Shown: positions 17,009-26,844, counted from the first letter of the stretch. The stretch: DNA of 64,000 bases from Carboxylicivirga litoralis (GCF_025499605.1 NZ_JAFMVC010000005.1:62001-126000), one strand, 5' to 3'. Notes: generated from the sequence alone by a model not told the origin. A program made the numbers and translations.

Positions 17009-18836
17009 GCCAACGAACATATTGTTGTTTGGTGGCACCACCGAAGGTAAAGCAACAGCCAATTGGTTGAACGATATGGGATTCGCTTATTTCTATTCAA
17101 CCAAAACACCTACCAACTTTAAGGTGCACAAAGGCAGTCAGAAGATGGAAGGTGCGCTGTCGCGTGAGGCGATGATTAGCTTTTGTAAAACGCATCAAAT
17201 TGATTGTGTGATTGACGCGGCGCACCCTTATGCGCATGAGCTGCATTGGACGATTCACCATTGTTGCCAAGCGGTGGGAGTGGAGCATGTGCGTATTGAG
17301 CGCGAATTAACTGATAAAGTGAAGTGCGATCATGTGATTTATTTGTCTTCGCTCGATAAAATGGTGGAGTATTGTCGTGAGAATGATTATAAGCGCATTC
17401 TTTCGCTGATGGGCGTTAAAAGTGTGGCCAGGCTTCATCAGGGTTTAGATGATAAGGAAGTGTGGTATCGTATACTTGATCGTGCATTATCGTGGGATGA
17501 AGCGTTGAGTGCGGGCGTTAAAAAAGAACAAGTGCTTGCGTCACTGAATCTTGAAAGTCTGGATGATGCTGAGCACTTGATTCAAGACAACAACATAGAA
17601 GCGTTGCTCACCAAAGACAGTGGTTTCAACGGTTTATTCGACCAGAAAGTAGAATTGTCGAAAACATACAATATTCCTTTATTAGTGTTGGAGCGTCCGG
17701 TCATGCCTTCGTTTCATCACTTGATAAAGTGCCGTGCTGATTTGCGCAAATACATGTGTGCTCATTATACGTTACCAAAAGCGGAACTGGCACATGGCTA
17801 TACAACCGGCACCTGTGGCACTATTTGTGCCAAGGCTGCTGCTTCAAGGCTTTTAAGCGGCTTTATCGCTGATAAGGTTCAGGTGTTTTTACCCGATGGT
17901 GAAGTGGTGAGTATGCCCATTCATAGCTCAGGTGGTGATAAAAACGAAGCCTTTGCCACCGTAATAAAAAACAGTGGTGATGACCCCGATTTAACCGATG
18001 GATTGGTGATTGGTTGCCGTATTAAACTGAATGAAGCAGGCCTGATTCGATTTGTATCTGGCGAAGGTGTTGGTATTGTACGCCTGCCGGGATTGCGCCT
18101 ACCCATTGGTGAGCCGGCTATTAATAAGGTGCCTCGTCAGATGATAATGGGGGAGTTGCAGCAGCTTCTGGATGAGTACGATATGTCGCATCAGGGAATG
18201 GATGTGCAAGTGTATATTCCGCAAGGCAGACGATTGGCCGAAAAGACTTTTAATCCTCGGCTGGGTGTGGAAGGCGGGCTGTCTATAATTGGTAGCACAG
18301 GTCGTATAAAACCGTTCTCATCAGCTGCTTATGTAAATAGTATCAAACGACAACTGGGGGTGGTGCAGGAGAATCGAGCCAGTCATATTGTTTTAAATTC
18401 AGGCGGACGAAGTGAGCGCTACCTGAAACGGCGTTTTAATCATTTGCCCGGTTACTGCTTTGTTCAATACGGCAATTATATTGGCGAGGCTTTAAAAGCA
18501 GCTAATGAGTGTGGAATTCAGCAAGTCACCATGGGTGTAATGATCGGAAAAGCTGTTAAGCTGGCAGCTGGTCACCTGGATACACATAGCCGCAAAGTGG
18601 TGATGGATAAGGATTTTATTATGCAAATGGCGAACGAATCTGGTTGCAGTGCAGTAATCGTAAAACAGATTGGCACGATTACTATGGCACGCGAACTGGA
18701 GGAACTATTGCCTTTTGAGGCCGGTGAACCCTTCTTTAAATTATTGAAGGAAAAATGTTATCAGGTGGCTGCTGATGTGGTTGAAGGATTTAAGCTGGAT
18801 CTTATCTTAATCAATAACGAAGGGAAGATGATTTAA
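17001..18836 (+). CDS. cbiJ-cbiD: CobK/CbiJ (precorrin-6A reductase) fused to CbiD (cobalt-precorrin-5B C1-methyltransferase)
   Basis: 611 residues. Residues 1 to about 255 are the NADPH-dependent precorrin-6A reductase (ILLFGGTTEGKATANWL; DCVIDAAHPYAHEL; LTKDSG). Residues about 265-611 are CbiD (AHGYTTGTCGTICAKAAA; VEGGLSIIGSTGRIKP; GNYIGEAL), which methylates C1 with SAM. The start is the GTG at 17001, overlapping the preceding stop in the 8-nt string GTGAGTAA. CbiD, like CbiG, belongs to the anaerobic pathway. This is the last gene of the operon; I see no clear terminator after it. Confidence 0.93.
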   Translation: MSKPTNILLFGGTTEGKATANWLNDMGFAYFYSTKTPTNFKVHKGSQKMEGALSREAMISFCKTHQIDCVIDAAHPYAHELHWTIHHCCQAVGVEHVRIERELTDKVKCDHVIYLSSLDKMVEYCRENDYKRILSLMGVKSVARLHQGLDDKEVWYRILDRALSWDEALSAGVKKEQVLASLNLESLDDAEHLIQDNNIEALLTKDSGFNGLFDQKVELSKTYNIPLLVLERPVMPSFHHLIKCRADLRKYMCAHYTLPKAELAHGYTTGTCGTICAKAAASRLLSGFIADKVQVFLPDGEVVSMPIHSSGGDKNEAFATVIKNSGDDPDLTDGLVIGCRIKLNEAGLIRFVSGEGVGIVRLPGLRLPIGEPAINKVPRQMIMGELQQLLDEYDMSHQGMDVQVYIPQGRRLAEKTFNPRLGVEGGLSIIGSTGRIKPFSSAAYVNSIKRQLGVVQENRASHIVLNSGGRSERYLKRRFNHLPGYCFVQYGNYIGEALKAANECGIQQVTMGVMIGKAVKLAAGHLDTHSRKVVMDKDFIMQMANESGCSAVIVKQIGTITMARELEELLPFEAGEPFFKLLKEKCYQVAADVVEGFKLDLILINNEGKMI

Positions 18837-18967
18837 ACTCATTGCGAGCCTGTTGGGGTTGCAATGGTTAATGCCGAAACAGAATCACAGATTGATTTTT
18901 TATAAATCGTTTTGATTCGTATTCGGTATAAATTAAACTCAGCGTCTTTGTGTTAAAATTAAACGAA

Positions 18968-19660
18968 TTACAAAAACTCCAGCAACTCTTTCAGTTCGTT
19001 AATTACATAAGTAATTTCTTCGCTGTGTTCCTGTTTTTTCGAATTAAAAAACACCTGATCAATACCCGCTTTTTGAGCACCTTTAATGTCAGCCTCCAGG
19101 CTATCGCCAATCACGAGGCTTTCTTTTTTACTGGCATGACTGCTTTTAATCGCATAATCAAAAAAGTAGGTGTTGGGTTTTTGTACGCCAATCAGTTCTG
19201 AAATATAAATGTTGGTGAAGTAAGGGCGCAAACCACTGTTATGTAGCTTTTGTGTTTGTACTTCTTTAAAACCATTGGTGATAATGTGAAGTTGGTAGCG
19301 CTCTTGCAGCTGTTTTAATACTTCCAGGGTGTTGGGAAATAAAATGGTTTTGGTGGCACTAATATCCAGATAGTCTTTGGCAAATTGCTGGGCGACTGTT
19401 AAATCATCAAAGCCTACTTCGGCAAAAGGTAGGTAGAAGCGCTGCACGTTGAGCGTTTTCTTATCCACCTTATTCCTTCGATATTGTGCCCACAAATACA
19501 AGTTATGTGGCTCGTAACGGGCATGAAAATCATCGTAATCAGTAAAAAAACGCGATAACTTGTAGTTGTCAAACATCTCTCTCAATGTCGCCTCGGAGTT
19601 AGCTTCAAAGTCCCACAAAGTGTGGTCGAGATCAAAAAAGAGGTGTTTGTATGTTTTCAT
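18968..19660 (-). CDS. yjjG: HAD-superfamily hydrolase, YjjG-like nucleotidase
   Basis: 230 residues. HAD motif I is FFDLDHTLWDF with the nucleophile Asp. Motif II is HIITNGF, the motif III Lys lies in GVQKPNTYFF, and motif IV is VIGDSLEADIKGA. The helical cap and overall length match the YjjG branch, which dephosphorylates nucleoside monophosphates, including non-canonical pyrimidines. It is the last of a run of minus-strand genes separated by AT-rich spacers. Substrate specificity is inferred from family resemblance. Confidence 0.87.
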   Translation of the reverse strand: MKTYKHLFFDLDHTLWDFEANSEATLREMFDNYKLSRFFTDYDDFHARYEPHNLYLWAQYRRNKVDKKTLNVQRFYLPFAEVGFDDLTVAQQFAKDYLDISATKTILFPNTLEVLKQLQERYQLHIITNGFKEVQTQKLHNSGLRPYFTNIYISELIGVQKPNTYFFDYAIKSSHASKKESLVIGDSLEADIKGAQKAGIDQVFFNSKKQEHSEEITYVINELKELLEFL

Positions 19661-19779
19661 TGTTTAGTTGTTGATGTGATGATTTTATTGAATTGTCTGA
19701 TTGCTAAATTGATAGACTGTGGAATTGGTGAATTGTATTTCAAACCCGAAACTCAAACCCCAGTAACCTAAACTCTGAA

Positions 19780-20661
19780 CTATTTAGATACCTGAATTAC
19801 CATATACCTGGTCATGCTCCAGAAGTTTTCTTTATCAACTATTTTCAGAATCATGGCGTCGTCGCTTCCGGCTTCCAGTGAATAGGACGATTTTGGGTGA
19901 TTAGATAATAACTTAGCCTTGGGCATGTACACGTTTAATGAATCCAGTTCGCGGTAATCAATAGTGGAGAAATAGTCTTGTGAATAACCTTCAGACAAGA
20001 GCTTGTTTCTGCTTAGGAAGCCATCGTTTGATAAAATGCCTTGAGATTTCAGTTCTTTTTTAGTGCCAAATACATAGTAGGCACGATACAGTTTTTCTAT
20101 GGTTTCGTCTAACTCTTGTTGCGTAGCATATTTAACACCTTCTAATGAATCAACAACTGCCTGAAGACCTTCGATGGTGAAGTTCAGGTCGGCAATCTGC
20201 AGACTCTGACTTTCCAACTTTTTCTGCAACTGAATAATTTCAACCGTTTTGTCCTTGAGTTGCGAATTGAGGCGTTTAACCAATTTATTAAGGTTAGTGT
20301 TGTTGGCTCCAGATTGTTTTAGTTGTTTTTCAAGATGCGAGATTTGTTCCTTATTCTGAAGCATTAAATCATAAATGACTTGTATATCGCGATTAATGCG
20401 GTCTTCCAATGCTTCACTACCATTTTCATTATTGGCTATGTTCAGCGTGATGAGGTGCTCTTTCTCCTTTATTTTTTGCAGATTATCATCAATTTCGAGT
20501 AGTGCTGCAGCCAGGTTATTCATCTGTTGGTCTTTTTCAATCGACAGCATCTGCAACGAATCAATGGTCTTGGTGTCATCAATTGACACCGTTTTTGTTT
20601 GTGGTTCATGCTTGCAACTGAAGAGTGCGATAATCAAGGCTATGGTTAGAATGTTTTTCAT
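19780..20661 (-). CDS. Coiled-coil lipoprotein of unknown function
   Basis: 293 residues. The N-terminus is a lipoprotein signal ending in the lipobox LFSC. Residues about 30-185 are rich in E, K, L and Q with a heptad character, predicted as a long coiled coil (DNLQKIKEKEHLI; LEKQLKQSGANN). The C-terminal 100 residues form a compact mixed domain with YVFGTKKEL and LNVYMPKAKLL. I recognise no enzymatic motif. It is probably anchored to a membrane facing the periplasm. No functional partner is evident from the neighbours. Confidence 0.75.
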   Translation of the reverse strand: MKNILTIALIIALFSCKHEPQTKTVSIDDTKTIDSLQMLSIEKDQQMNNLAAALLEIDDNLQKIKEKEHLITLNIANNENGSEALEDRINRDIQVIYDLMLQNKEQISHLEKQLKQSGANNTNLNKLVKRLNSQLKDKTVEIIQLQKKLESQSLQIADLNFTIEGLQAVVDSLEGVKYATQQELDETIEKLYRAYYVFGTKKELKSQGILSNDGFLSRNKLLSEGYSQDYFSTIDYRELDSLNVYMPKAKLLSNHPKSSYSLEAGSDDAMILKIVDKENFWSMTRYMVIQVSK

Positions 20662-20813
20662 TGTTTATATATTGTGCCCGGTGGAAAATAGCCGGTGCTT
20701 GTTTGTGTCAATTAATTCATTAGTCGTATGGCTGAACCCGATAGTTTTTTTATGTCGAACTGGTTAATTGTCGAATTGAGAAACTGATGATTCAAAACTC
20801 AAAACTATTAAAC

Positions 20814-21530
20814 TCACTTCTCATCCCTCTTCTCTTTTCTCTCTTTCTTCTTTTTCTCCTCAACCTTTCCGGCTACCACAATCACTATTTCTCCTTTAAC
20901 GGTTTTTGATGAAAAATGTTGTTCTAAGTCCTTGAGTGTTCCTTGTTTATTTTCTTCATGCATTTTACTGATTTCACGCGATACGGAAGCCTGTCGCTCT
21001 GGTCCGAAATGCTCAATAAATTGCCCAAGAGTTTTAACCAATCTAAAAGGCGATTCGTAAAATACCATTGTGCGTGTTTCTTCTGCCAATAATTCGAGGC
21101 GTGTTTTGCGGCCTTTCTTTTGTGGTAAAAAACCTTCGAAGCAAAAACGGTCGTTGGGCAGACCCGAGTTAACCAAGGCCGGAACAAAAGCTGTTGGACC
21201 TGGCAAACACTCCACTTCAATGCCTTCCTCCACACATTTTTTTACCATCAGGTAACCCGGATCCGAGATAGCGGGTGTGCCGGCATCCGAAATTAATGCG
21301 GCTGTCTCACCTGCTTTCAATCGCTCAGCCACCTTATCCACCGATGAATGTTCGTTAAATTTATGGTGCGATATCATGCGGGTTGACACTTCCAGATATT
21401 TTAAAAGAAAACCACTGGTTCGTGTGTCTTCGGCCAAAATAAAGTCCACTTCCTTTAAAATACGAATGGCACGTAGAGTAATGTCTTCAAGGTTGCCAAT
21501 GGGTGTGGGCACTATATATAGTTTGCTCAT
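20814..21530 (-). CDS. rsmI: 16S rRNA (cytidine1402-2'-O)-methyltransferase
   Basis: 238 residues. This tetrapyrrole-methylase-fold enzyme methylates the ribose of C1402 in 16S rRNA. The N-terminal motif is YIVPTPIGNLEDITLRA; ILAEDTRTSG, LISDAGTPAISDPGY and FVPALVNSGLPNDRF follow. It is shorter than the E. coli protein (286) because the C-terminal domain is replaced by a Lys/Glu-rich tail. It shares a fold with the cobalamin methylases upstream but is clearly a different branch. Confidence 0.95.
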   Translation of the reverse strand: MSKLYIVPTPIGNLEDITLRAIRILKEVDFILAEDTRTSGFLLKYLEVSTRMISHHKFNEHSSVDKVAERLKAGETAALISDAGTPAISDPGYLMVKKCVEEGIEVECLPGPTAFVPALVNSGLPNDRFCFEGFLPQKKGRKTRLELLAEETRTMVFYESPFRLVKTLGQFIEHFGPERQASVSREISKMHEENKQGTLKDLEQHFSSKTVKGEIVIVVAGKVEEKKKKERKEKRDEK

Positions 21531-21628
21531 TTGCTTTGATTGCTAAATAGTTGAGTTGTTGATCAGTTGAAAAGTTGAACTTCAAACCAAAACTCGAAAC
21601 TTATCAACTCATCAACTTTTAAACTAAA

Positions 21629-22573
21629 TTAAATAAACCGTCTCTTTATACTTCTAAAAAAGCCTTCGCTGGCTTCGTTATCACTTTCCCAACTGTAATT
21701 CGACTGTAAAAAGCTAACTGCTGAAGCATAGCTTTCCATGTTGTTTATCTGGTCAAGTGTTTGGTTAAAAAGGTCAGCATTGTTATTAAATAACTCGCGC
21801 TGGTAGTAGAAACGATCATTTAATCCAAAGGCTTTTTTTACATCATCAACGGGTTTGCCAATTTGCTTAATGTCTTCGAACACTTCCTTTTTATTGGCCA
21901 GAACATCATTAACCGATGATGCTTCTTTATTAATCACTTCACCTAATACCGATTTTTTAGTTTCTGATTTAGCCTTTTTAGCACTTGTTTTAGGAGCTGC
22001 AGTAATCTCTACTTCTTTTGTTGTCTTTTCAGAGGCGCTTGTTGAGCTTTCAGGCTTTATAGTTTGATTGTCAGAAGCCCTTGTTTCAATTAAAGCATCT
22101 ATTGTTTCAGCTGCAGCATTGTTTGTTTTATGCGAAGCGACCATTGTTTCAGGTGAATTGTCAATGGTTTCGTCCTCAGCCATAATTGTTTCACTTTGTG
22201 AAGTCTTTGTTTCTGTTTGTAAGTCGCTTGTTACACTATCAGCGACCTTTTCAGGCTTTGGAATTGGCTTCGATTCAATATTTGATTCTCCCGCAACGAA
22301 TCGACTCGATGATTCAGCAATAGCCGCATTATCCTCTTGAGCAGAACTTGCTGTGACTGGCGATGTTAAAGATGTCTCATTCGTGTCTGTTGATACTTTT
22401 TTCTCATTAACTTGCTCCAACAAGCTTAACTCCTCGTTAATGTTTGCTATTTTAGTGCGTGTTAAGTTGATGAAAGCTGCATTGAGTTCCTGCTTACCTT
22501 TAAAGGTATTAACCAAAGCATGAACTTCCTTTATATCATTAAGAATAATATCTATGAGTGCTTCTTGTTCCAT
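21629..22573 (-). CDS. Conserved Bacteroidota protein with disordered middle and C-terminal helical domain
   Basis: 314 residues from the ATG at 22573; a start further upstream would run into the promoter of the divergent tdk. The N-terminal 75 residues look helical. Residues about 75-230 are low complexity, rich in T, S, E, K and A. The last 75 residues form a conserved block (FGLNDRFYYQRELFNNN) that I have seen in many Bacteroidota proteins of unknown function. No signal peptide. A -7 box TACCTTTG is present on the minus strand at 22602-22609. Function unknown. Confidence 0.75.
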   Translation of the reverse strand: MEQEALIDIILNDIKEVHALVNTFKGKQELNAAFINLTRTKIANINEELSLLEQVNEKKVSTDTNETSLTSPVTASSAQEDNAAIAESSSRFVAGESNIESKPIPKPEKVADSVTSDLQTETKTSQSETIMAEDETIDNSPETMVASHKTNNAAAETIDALIETRASDNQTIKPESSTSASEKTTKEVEITAAPKTSAKKAKSETKKSVLGEVINKEASSVNDVLANKKEVFEDIKQIGKPVDDVKKAFGLNDRFYYQRELFNNNADLFNQTLDQINNMESYASAVSFLQSNYSWESDNEASEGFFRSIKRRFI

Positions 22574-22641
22574 AGTAAGATGTGGCTTTTGATAGACTAC
22601 ACAAAGGTAACGATTGCAATTAAATAAACCGGATACACTAA

Positions 22642-23217
22642 ATGTTTCTTGAAAATAAGGCCAATAGAGAGTCACAAAAAGGATGGATTGAAGTTATTGT
22701 AGGCTCCATGTTTTCGGGTAAGACCGAGGAACTGCTGCGACGATTAAAGCGGGCAAAGATAGCTCAGCAGAAAGTGGAGATTTTTAAACCCATGGTAGAT
22801 GTTCGCTACAGTGACGATGAGGTAGTGTCGCACGATGCCAATGCCATTCGTTCAACGCCGGTTGAATCGTCGGGTAATATTATGTTGCTGAGTGGTAATG
22901 TGAACGTGGTGGGTATTGATGAAGCACAGTTTTTTGATGATGGCCTGGCCAATGTTTGTCATCAATTGGCTAATCAGGGTATTCGCGTGATTGTAGCAGG
23001 ACTGGATATGGACTTTAAAGGCAAGCCATTCGGGCCTATTCCTTCTTTGCTGGCTACAGCCGAATACGTTACTAAAGTGCATGCCATATGTATGCGTTGT
23101 GGTGATTTGGCGCAGTTTTCACACCGCTTATCCGATGAAGAGAAACTGGTGGTGTTAGGCGAAAAGGGTGATTACGAACCACTTTGCCGTTGTTGTTTTC
23201 TAAAAGCTAATTCGTGA
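22642..23217 (+). CDS. tdk: Thymidine kinase
   Basis: 191 residues, type II thymidine kinase. It phosphorylates thymidine to dTMP for salvage. P-loop [15 protein letters not shown] is at about residues 21-35. [10 protein letters not shown] is the Walker B/lasso region with the catalytic Glu, and [13 protein letters not shown] follows. A zinc site is formed by CMRCG and the C-terminal CRCC. It is divergent from the gene at 21629-22573 and 1 bp upstream of murF-alr. Confidence 0.97.
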   Translation: MFLENKANRESQKGWIEVIVGSMFSGKTEELLRRLKRAKIAQQKVEIFKPMVDVRYSDDEVVSHDANAIRSTPVESSGNIMLLSGNVNVVGIDEAQFFDDGLANVCHQLANQGIRVIVAGLDMDFKGKPFGPIPSLLATAEYVTKVHAICMRCGDLAQFSHRLSDEEKLVVLGEKGDYEPLCRCCFLKANS

Positions 23218-23218
23218 T

Positions 23219-25672
23219 ATGGCCTATTCAGTCGCACAACTGGCACAATGGAGTGCAGCCAAACTTATTGGTGATGCAGAACGAACAGTTGAAAAGATTA
23301 TTTTCGATAGTCGTAAATCTTTTAGTTCGGAAGAAACGCTTTTTGTAGCTATCAAGAGCACCACCAATGACGGTCATTCGTTTATCGCAGAGTTATACGA
23401 TAAAGGAATGCGAAGCTTTATTGTTGAAGCTGATTGTGCCATTGATTATAAGAAATATCCCGAGGCAAGTTTTATTGAATGTACTAACTCAATAGAAAGC
23501 TTGCAATCCATAGCCGCACAAATTCGTCATAGCTTTTCTATTCCCTTTATAGGTATTACGGGAAGTAACGGTAAAACCATTATTAAAGAATGGCTGGCGC
23601 ACATATTGGAAAAGACTTATAAAGTTGGGCGTTCGCCACGTAGCTTTAATAGTCAGATTGGTGTGCCTTTATCCATTTGGTTTTTAGCCAAAGATATAGA
23701 CTTTGCACTAATCGAGGCCGGTATTTCCATGCCAGGAGAAATGGAAAAAATTAGCACATGCATACAGCCAGCTTATGGCTTGCTAACGAATATAGGACAA
23801 GCGCATCAGGAGAATTTTGAAAGTCTCGAACAGAAGCTTGATGAAAAGCTTAAGCTATTTGCTTCGGCTCATACCATATTTTACAATGGTGATGATGCGA
23901 TGATTAACGAAGCATTAAAGCAACACTTTCCAGATAAAGCACTGGTGAGTGTTGGTGCCGAGCCGGGTAATAATTTGCAAATAGTAAAAACAGAAACTAC
24001 TTCAGGAGGAACCAGTTTAAGTTTGCATTGGAAGGAGCAGGCTTTTACCTTACAACTTCCTTTTCAGGATGCTATTTCCATCGAAAATTCATTATTAGTG
24101 GCTCTATGCGCGTTAAATCTAGGTGTTTCAATTGAAATATTACAAACGGAAATGCAGCAGCTTTTCCCAATTGCCATGCGCCTTGAGCAGAAAGAAGGCA
24201 TCAATAACTGCCTGCTTATTGATGATGGTTATAATGCTGATATTACTTCACTGGGGTTAGCGCTCGATTTTCTCAACCAGATGGGTGCCAAGCGCGGTTT
24301 GTCTAAAACTTTGATTTTGTCTGATATTCAGCAGAGCGGTGTGGATGCGACGTTATTATATCAAAAGGTGTTGAGATTGGCAGAGGAAAAAGGCATCACA
24401 AAGCTTATTGGTATTGGGGAGAACATGTTTGCAGCGAAAGAAGGCCTTAATGCTTACCAAAGTACTGAAGAATTTCTTGAAAAAGTTGATGTTAACACTT
24501 TTAAGGATGAGGCCATTCTGCTGAAAGGGGCACGTCACTATACCTTTGAGCGTATTTCAGCATTGTTGGAACAGCGTCGTCATAAAACAGTGCTGGAGAT
24601 TAACTTGAACGCATTGGCTGAAAATGTGAAATATTTTCGCTCTAAGCTAGGTAAAGAAACAAAGCTGTTGGCTATGGTGAAGGCCTTTTCGTATGGGACT
24701 GGTTCGTTCGAAATAGCCAATCTATTGGCGCATCAAAAAGTAGATTACCTGGGGGTGGCTTTTGCCGATGAAGGTATAGAACTGCGTAAGACCGGCATTA
24801 GTTTACCAATCATTGTAATGAATCCGGAGCTGAGTAGTTTTCCGATGATGCTGGAGTATGAACTGGAGCCGGAGATATATAGTTTTGAGGTGTTGGAGGC
24901 TTATCTCTCAGCTGTTCAGCGTCAAGGATTGAGCCGTGTGCCAATTCATGTAAAGGTAGATACAGGCATGAATCGCCTGGGTTTTTTGCCCGAAGAGACA
25001 GAGAGCTTGATTGAGCGACTTCACAAGAATTCATCTGTTTTTGTCAGTAGTGTGTTTTCGCATCTGGCTGGCAGCGATGAAGCCATTCACGATGGCTTTA
25101 CTCAACAACAAATCAATTGCTTTACATCGACTTGTCAACAGATGGAAAAGGGCCTGGGCTATGGCTTTACCCGACATATACTCAACTCGGCAGGTATTGA
25201 GCGTTTTCCTGAAGCTCAAATGGATATGGTACGTTTGGGCATTGGCATGTATGGCGTTTCTGTAGTTGACAATACAAATCTTCAACAGGTTAATACCCTT
25301 AAATCATACGTGTCGCAATTTAAAACCATTAAAGCAGGTGAAACAGTCGGCTATAGTCGCAAAGGTCGTTCAAACAACGAGATGCAAATAGCTGTTGTTC
25401 CAATTGGCTATGCCGATGGCTATAACCGTCGCTTGAGCAATGGTGTGGGACATGTGATTATCAATGGTAAAAAGGCTTCTGTGGTTGGGAATATCTGCAT
25501 GGATATGTGTATGATCGATGTTACAGATTTGAATATCAAGGCCGGTGATGAAGTAGAGATTTTTGGCACACAACTACCTATCAAAGCAATGGCACAGCAG
25601 TTAGAAACGATTCCATATGAAATATTAACAAGTATCAGTCGTCGCGTTAAGCGCATTTATATCATGGAATAG
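23219..25672 (+). CDS. murF-alr: Bifunctional MurF-alanine racemase fusion
   Basis: 817 residues. Residues 1 to about 445 are MurF, which adds D-Ala-D-Ala to UDP-MurNAc-tripeptide; the ATP loop GITGSNGKT lies near 112-120. Residues about 455-817 are alanine racemase, which makes the D-Ala. The PLP lysine is about K488 in AMVKAFSYGTG, and VDTGMNRLGF, NSAGIERFP and GNICMDMCMID are further family motifs. The fusion pairs the enzyme that makes D-Ala with the enzyme that uses the dipeptide, and it is known in Bacteroidota. It is likely co-transcribed with tdk. Confidence 0.96.
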   Translation: MAYSVAQLAQWSAAKLIGDAERTVEKIIFDSRKSFSSEETLFVAIKSTTNDGHSFIAELYDKGMRSFIVEADCAIDYKKYPEASFIECTNSIESLQSIAAQIRHSFSIPFIGITGSNGKTIIKEWLAHILEKTYKVGRSPRSFNSQIGVPLSIWFLAKDIDFALIEAGISMPGEMEKISTCIQPAYGLLTNIGQAHQENFESLEQKLDEKLKLFASAHTIFYNGDDAMINEALKQHFPDKALVSVGAEPGNNLQIVKTETTSGGTSLSLHWKEQAFTLQLPFQDAISIENSLLVALCALNLGVSIEILQTEMQQLFPIAMRLEQKEGINNCLLIDDGYNADITSLGLALDFLNQMGAKRGLSKTLILSDIQQSGVDATLLYQKVLRLAEEKGITKLIGIGENMFAAKEGLNAYQSTEEFLEKVDVNTFKDEAILLKGARHYTFERISALLEQRRHKTVLEINLNALAENVKYFRSKLGKETKLLAMVKAFSYGTGSFEIANLLAHQKVDYLGVAFADEGIELRKTGISLPIIVMNPELSSFPMMLEYELEPEIYSFEVLEAYLSAVQRQGLSRVPIHVKVDTGMNRLGFLPEETESLIERLHKNSSVFVSSVFSHLAGSDEAIHDGFTQQQINCFTSTCQQMEKGLGYGFTRHILNSAGIERFPEAQMDMVRLGIGMYGVSVVDNTNLQQVNTLKSYVSQFKTIKAGETVGYSRKGRSNNEMQIAVVPIGYADGYNRRLSNGVGHVIINGKKASVVGNICMDMCMIDVTDLNIKAGDEVEIFGTQLPIKAMAQQLETIPYEILTSISRRVKRIYIME

Positions 25673-25733
25673 AGTTGTTTATGTTTTGGGTGAAAATTCT
25701 CATGTTGTAGAACACGTGTTTTCTGCCTGAGAA

Positions 25734-25766
25734 TTGTCTTATCGTAGCAGTTTAATCTTATTTTTG
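25734..25766 (+). promoter_or_regulatory. Bacteroidota-type promoter
   Basis: TTG at 25734-25736, a 22-nt spacer, and TATTTTTG at 25759-25766, matching TTG...TAnnTTTG. The start codon follows 4 nt later, so the transcript would have almost no leader. Confidence 0.5.
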
Positions 25767-25770
25767 CGGC

Positions 25771-26079
25771 ATGAACAAACAAAGCGGTGATATTTCAGAG
25801 TTAGTGAAGGAGCATGTGCAGGCGCTTGATCCGTATGCAGAAGTTGTTTTGCTTTTCCCTCAGGGAGTTAGTATTCATGAGGATATTCAGATATATGTAT
25901 TATCGAACGAAAAGGTTGACTTTCGTTTAGAGCAGCAATACCTGGACGCTAAATACCAGGTTGAACTCTTGTCTGGTCAATCCATTTCTCTTTATCTCTA
26001 TTCAAAATCAGATTGGCACAAGCAATTTAAAGATACACCTATCTATCAAAAAGTAAGTGGCGAAGGGGTTTACTTGTAG
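25771..26079 (+). CDS. Small protein resembling a degenerate nucleotidyltransferase domain
   Basis: 102 residues. The order of predicted strands and the C-terminal block (SLYLYSKSDWHKQFKDTPIY then GEGVYL) recall minimal nucleotidyltransferase (MNT-like) proteins. The Gly-Ser and Asp-x-Asp catalytic motifs are absent: the position of the GS motif reads LLFPQGVS, and that of the acidic pair reads IQIYVLS. If the assignment is right it is catalytically dead. No HEPN partner lies next to it. Confidence in the fold is low to moderate; that it is a real gene is supported by its own promoter. Confidence 0.6.
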   Translation: MNKQSGDISELVKEHVQALDPYAEVVLLFPQGVSIHEDIQIYVLSNEKVDFRLEQQYLDAKYQVELLSGQSISLYLYSKSDWHKQFKDTPIYQKVSGEGVYL

Positions 26080-26210
26080 TTGAGTAGTAACCTCAGTTCG
26101 ACATATAATTAATTGCTCAGACCGCTTGTAAATAATAGCTTGAACTGATAACCGCATTATTTATTTGTTTGATTTTTCTTAAATTCATCTTCGAATCAAA
26201 CAATTAACTC

Positions 26211-26792
26211 ATGACAAATGCACCATCACGGCACCAGGCACTTCAATTATTTAAAGAATACAACAAAAGTGAAAGCCTCTATCGTCACGGATTAGCGGTT
26301 GAAGCAGTAATGCGGCACTTTGCTCGCAAGTACGATGAAGATGAGGATAAATGGGGTATCATTGGTTTAGTTCACGACCTCGACTATGAAATGTATCCCG
26401 ATGAACATTGCCATAAAACGGAAGCCATCCTAAAAGAAGCCGATTGGTCGGAAGAATATATTCGGGCTGTTATGAGTCATGGCTGGGGAATCTGCACCGA
26501 TGTTGAACCTTTGGAAACAATGGAAAAAGTGCTGTATGCCTGTGATGAACTAACTGGCCTGGTAACCACCGCTGTTTTAGTTAGGCCCGATAAGAGCATT
26601 CACTCACTAACTGTCAAGTCTGTTAAGAAAAGATGGAAGGACAAGCGCTTTGCGGCTAAAGTAGACAGAAGTATTATTGCACGTGGGGCAGAGATGCTTG
26701 ACATACCAGTTGAAGAGCTAATAGAGGAAACCATTAAAGGCATGCAAACTATCGCTGTTAGTTTGGGACTAGATGGTATAGAATCGAATTAA
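26211..26792 (+). CDS. HD-domain phosphohydrolase family protein
   Basis: 193 residues. The metal-binding HD pattern is present: H in YRHGLAVEAV, HD in GLVHDLDYE, H in MSHGWG and an Asp in CDELTGLV. Proteins of this HDIG-like type are putative nucleotide or phosphate-ester hydrolases. The substrate cannot be told from sequence. No signal peptide. The gene stands alone between a short unknown and an FKBP lipoprotein gene, all on the plus strand. Confidence 0.85.
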   Translation: MTNAPSRHQALQLFKEYNKSESLYRHGLAVEAVMRHFARKYDEDEDKWGIIGLVHDLDYEMYPDEHCHKTEAILKEADWSEEYIRAVMSHGWGICTDVEPLETMEKVLYACDELTGLVTTAVLVRPDKSIHSLTVKSVKKRWKDKRFAAKVDRSIIARGAEMLDIPVEELIEETIKGMQTIAVSLGLDGIESN

Positions 26793-26844
26793 TGTTTCAG
26801 TAAAGTTGTTATTTTAGCACAACTAATCTTTTAAAATCTATTAA

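Noticed and set aside
18840-18865. Terminator after the cobalamin operon
   Set aside because: Only a 5-bp ATTGC / GCAAT pairing with no T-run; too weak to call.
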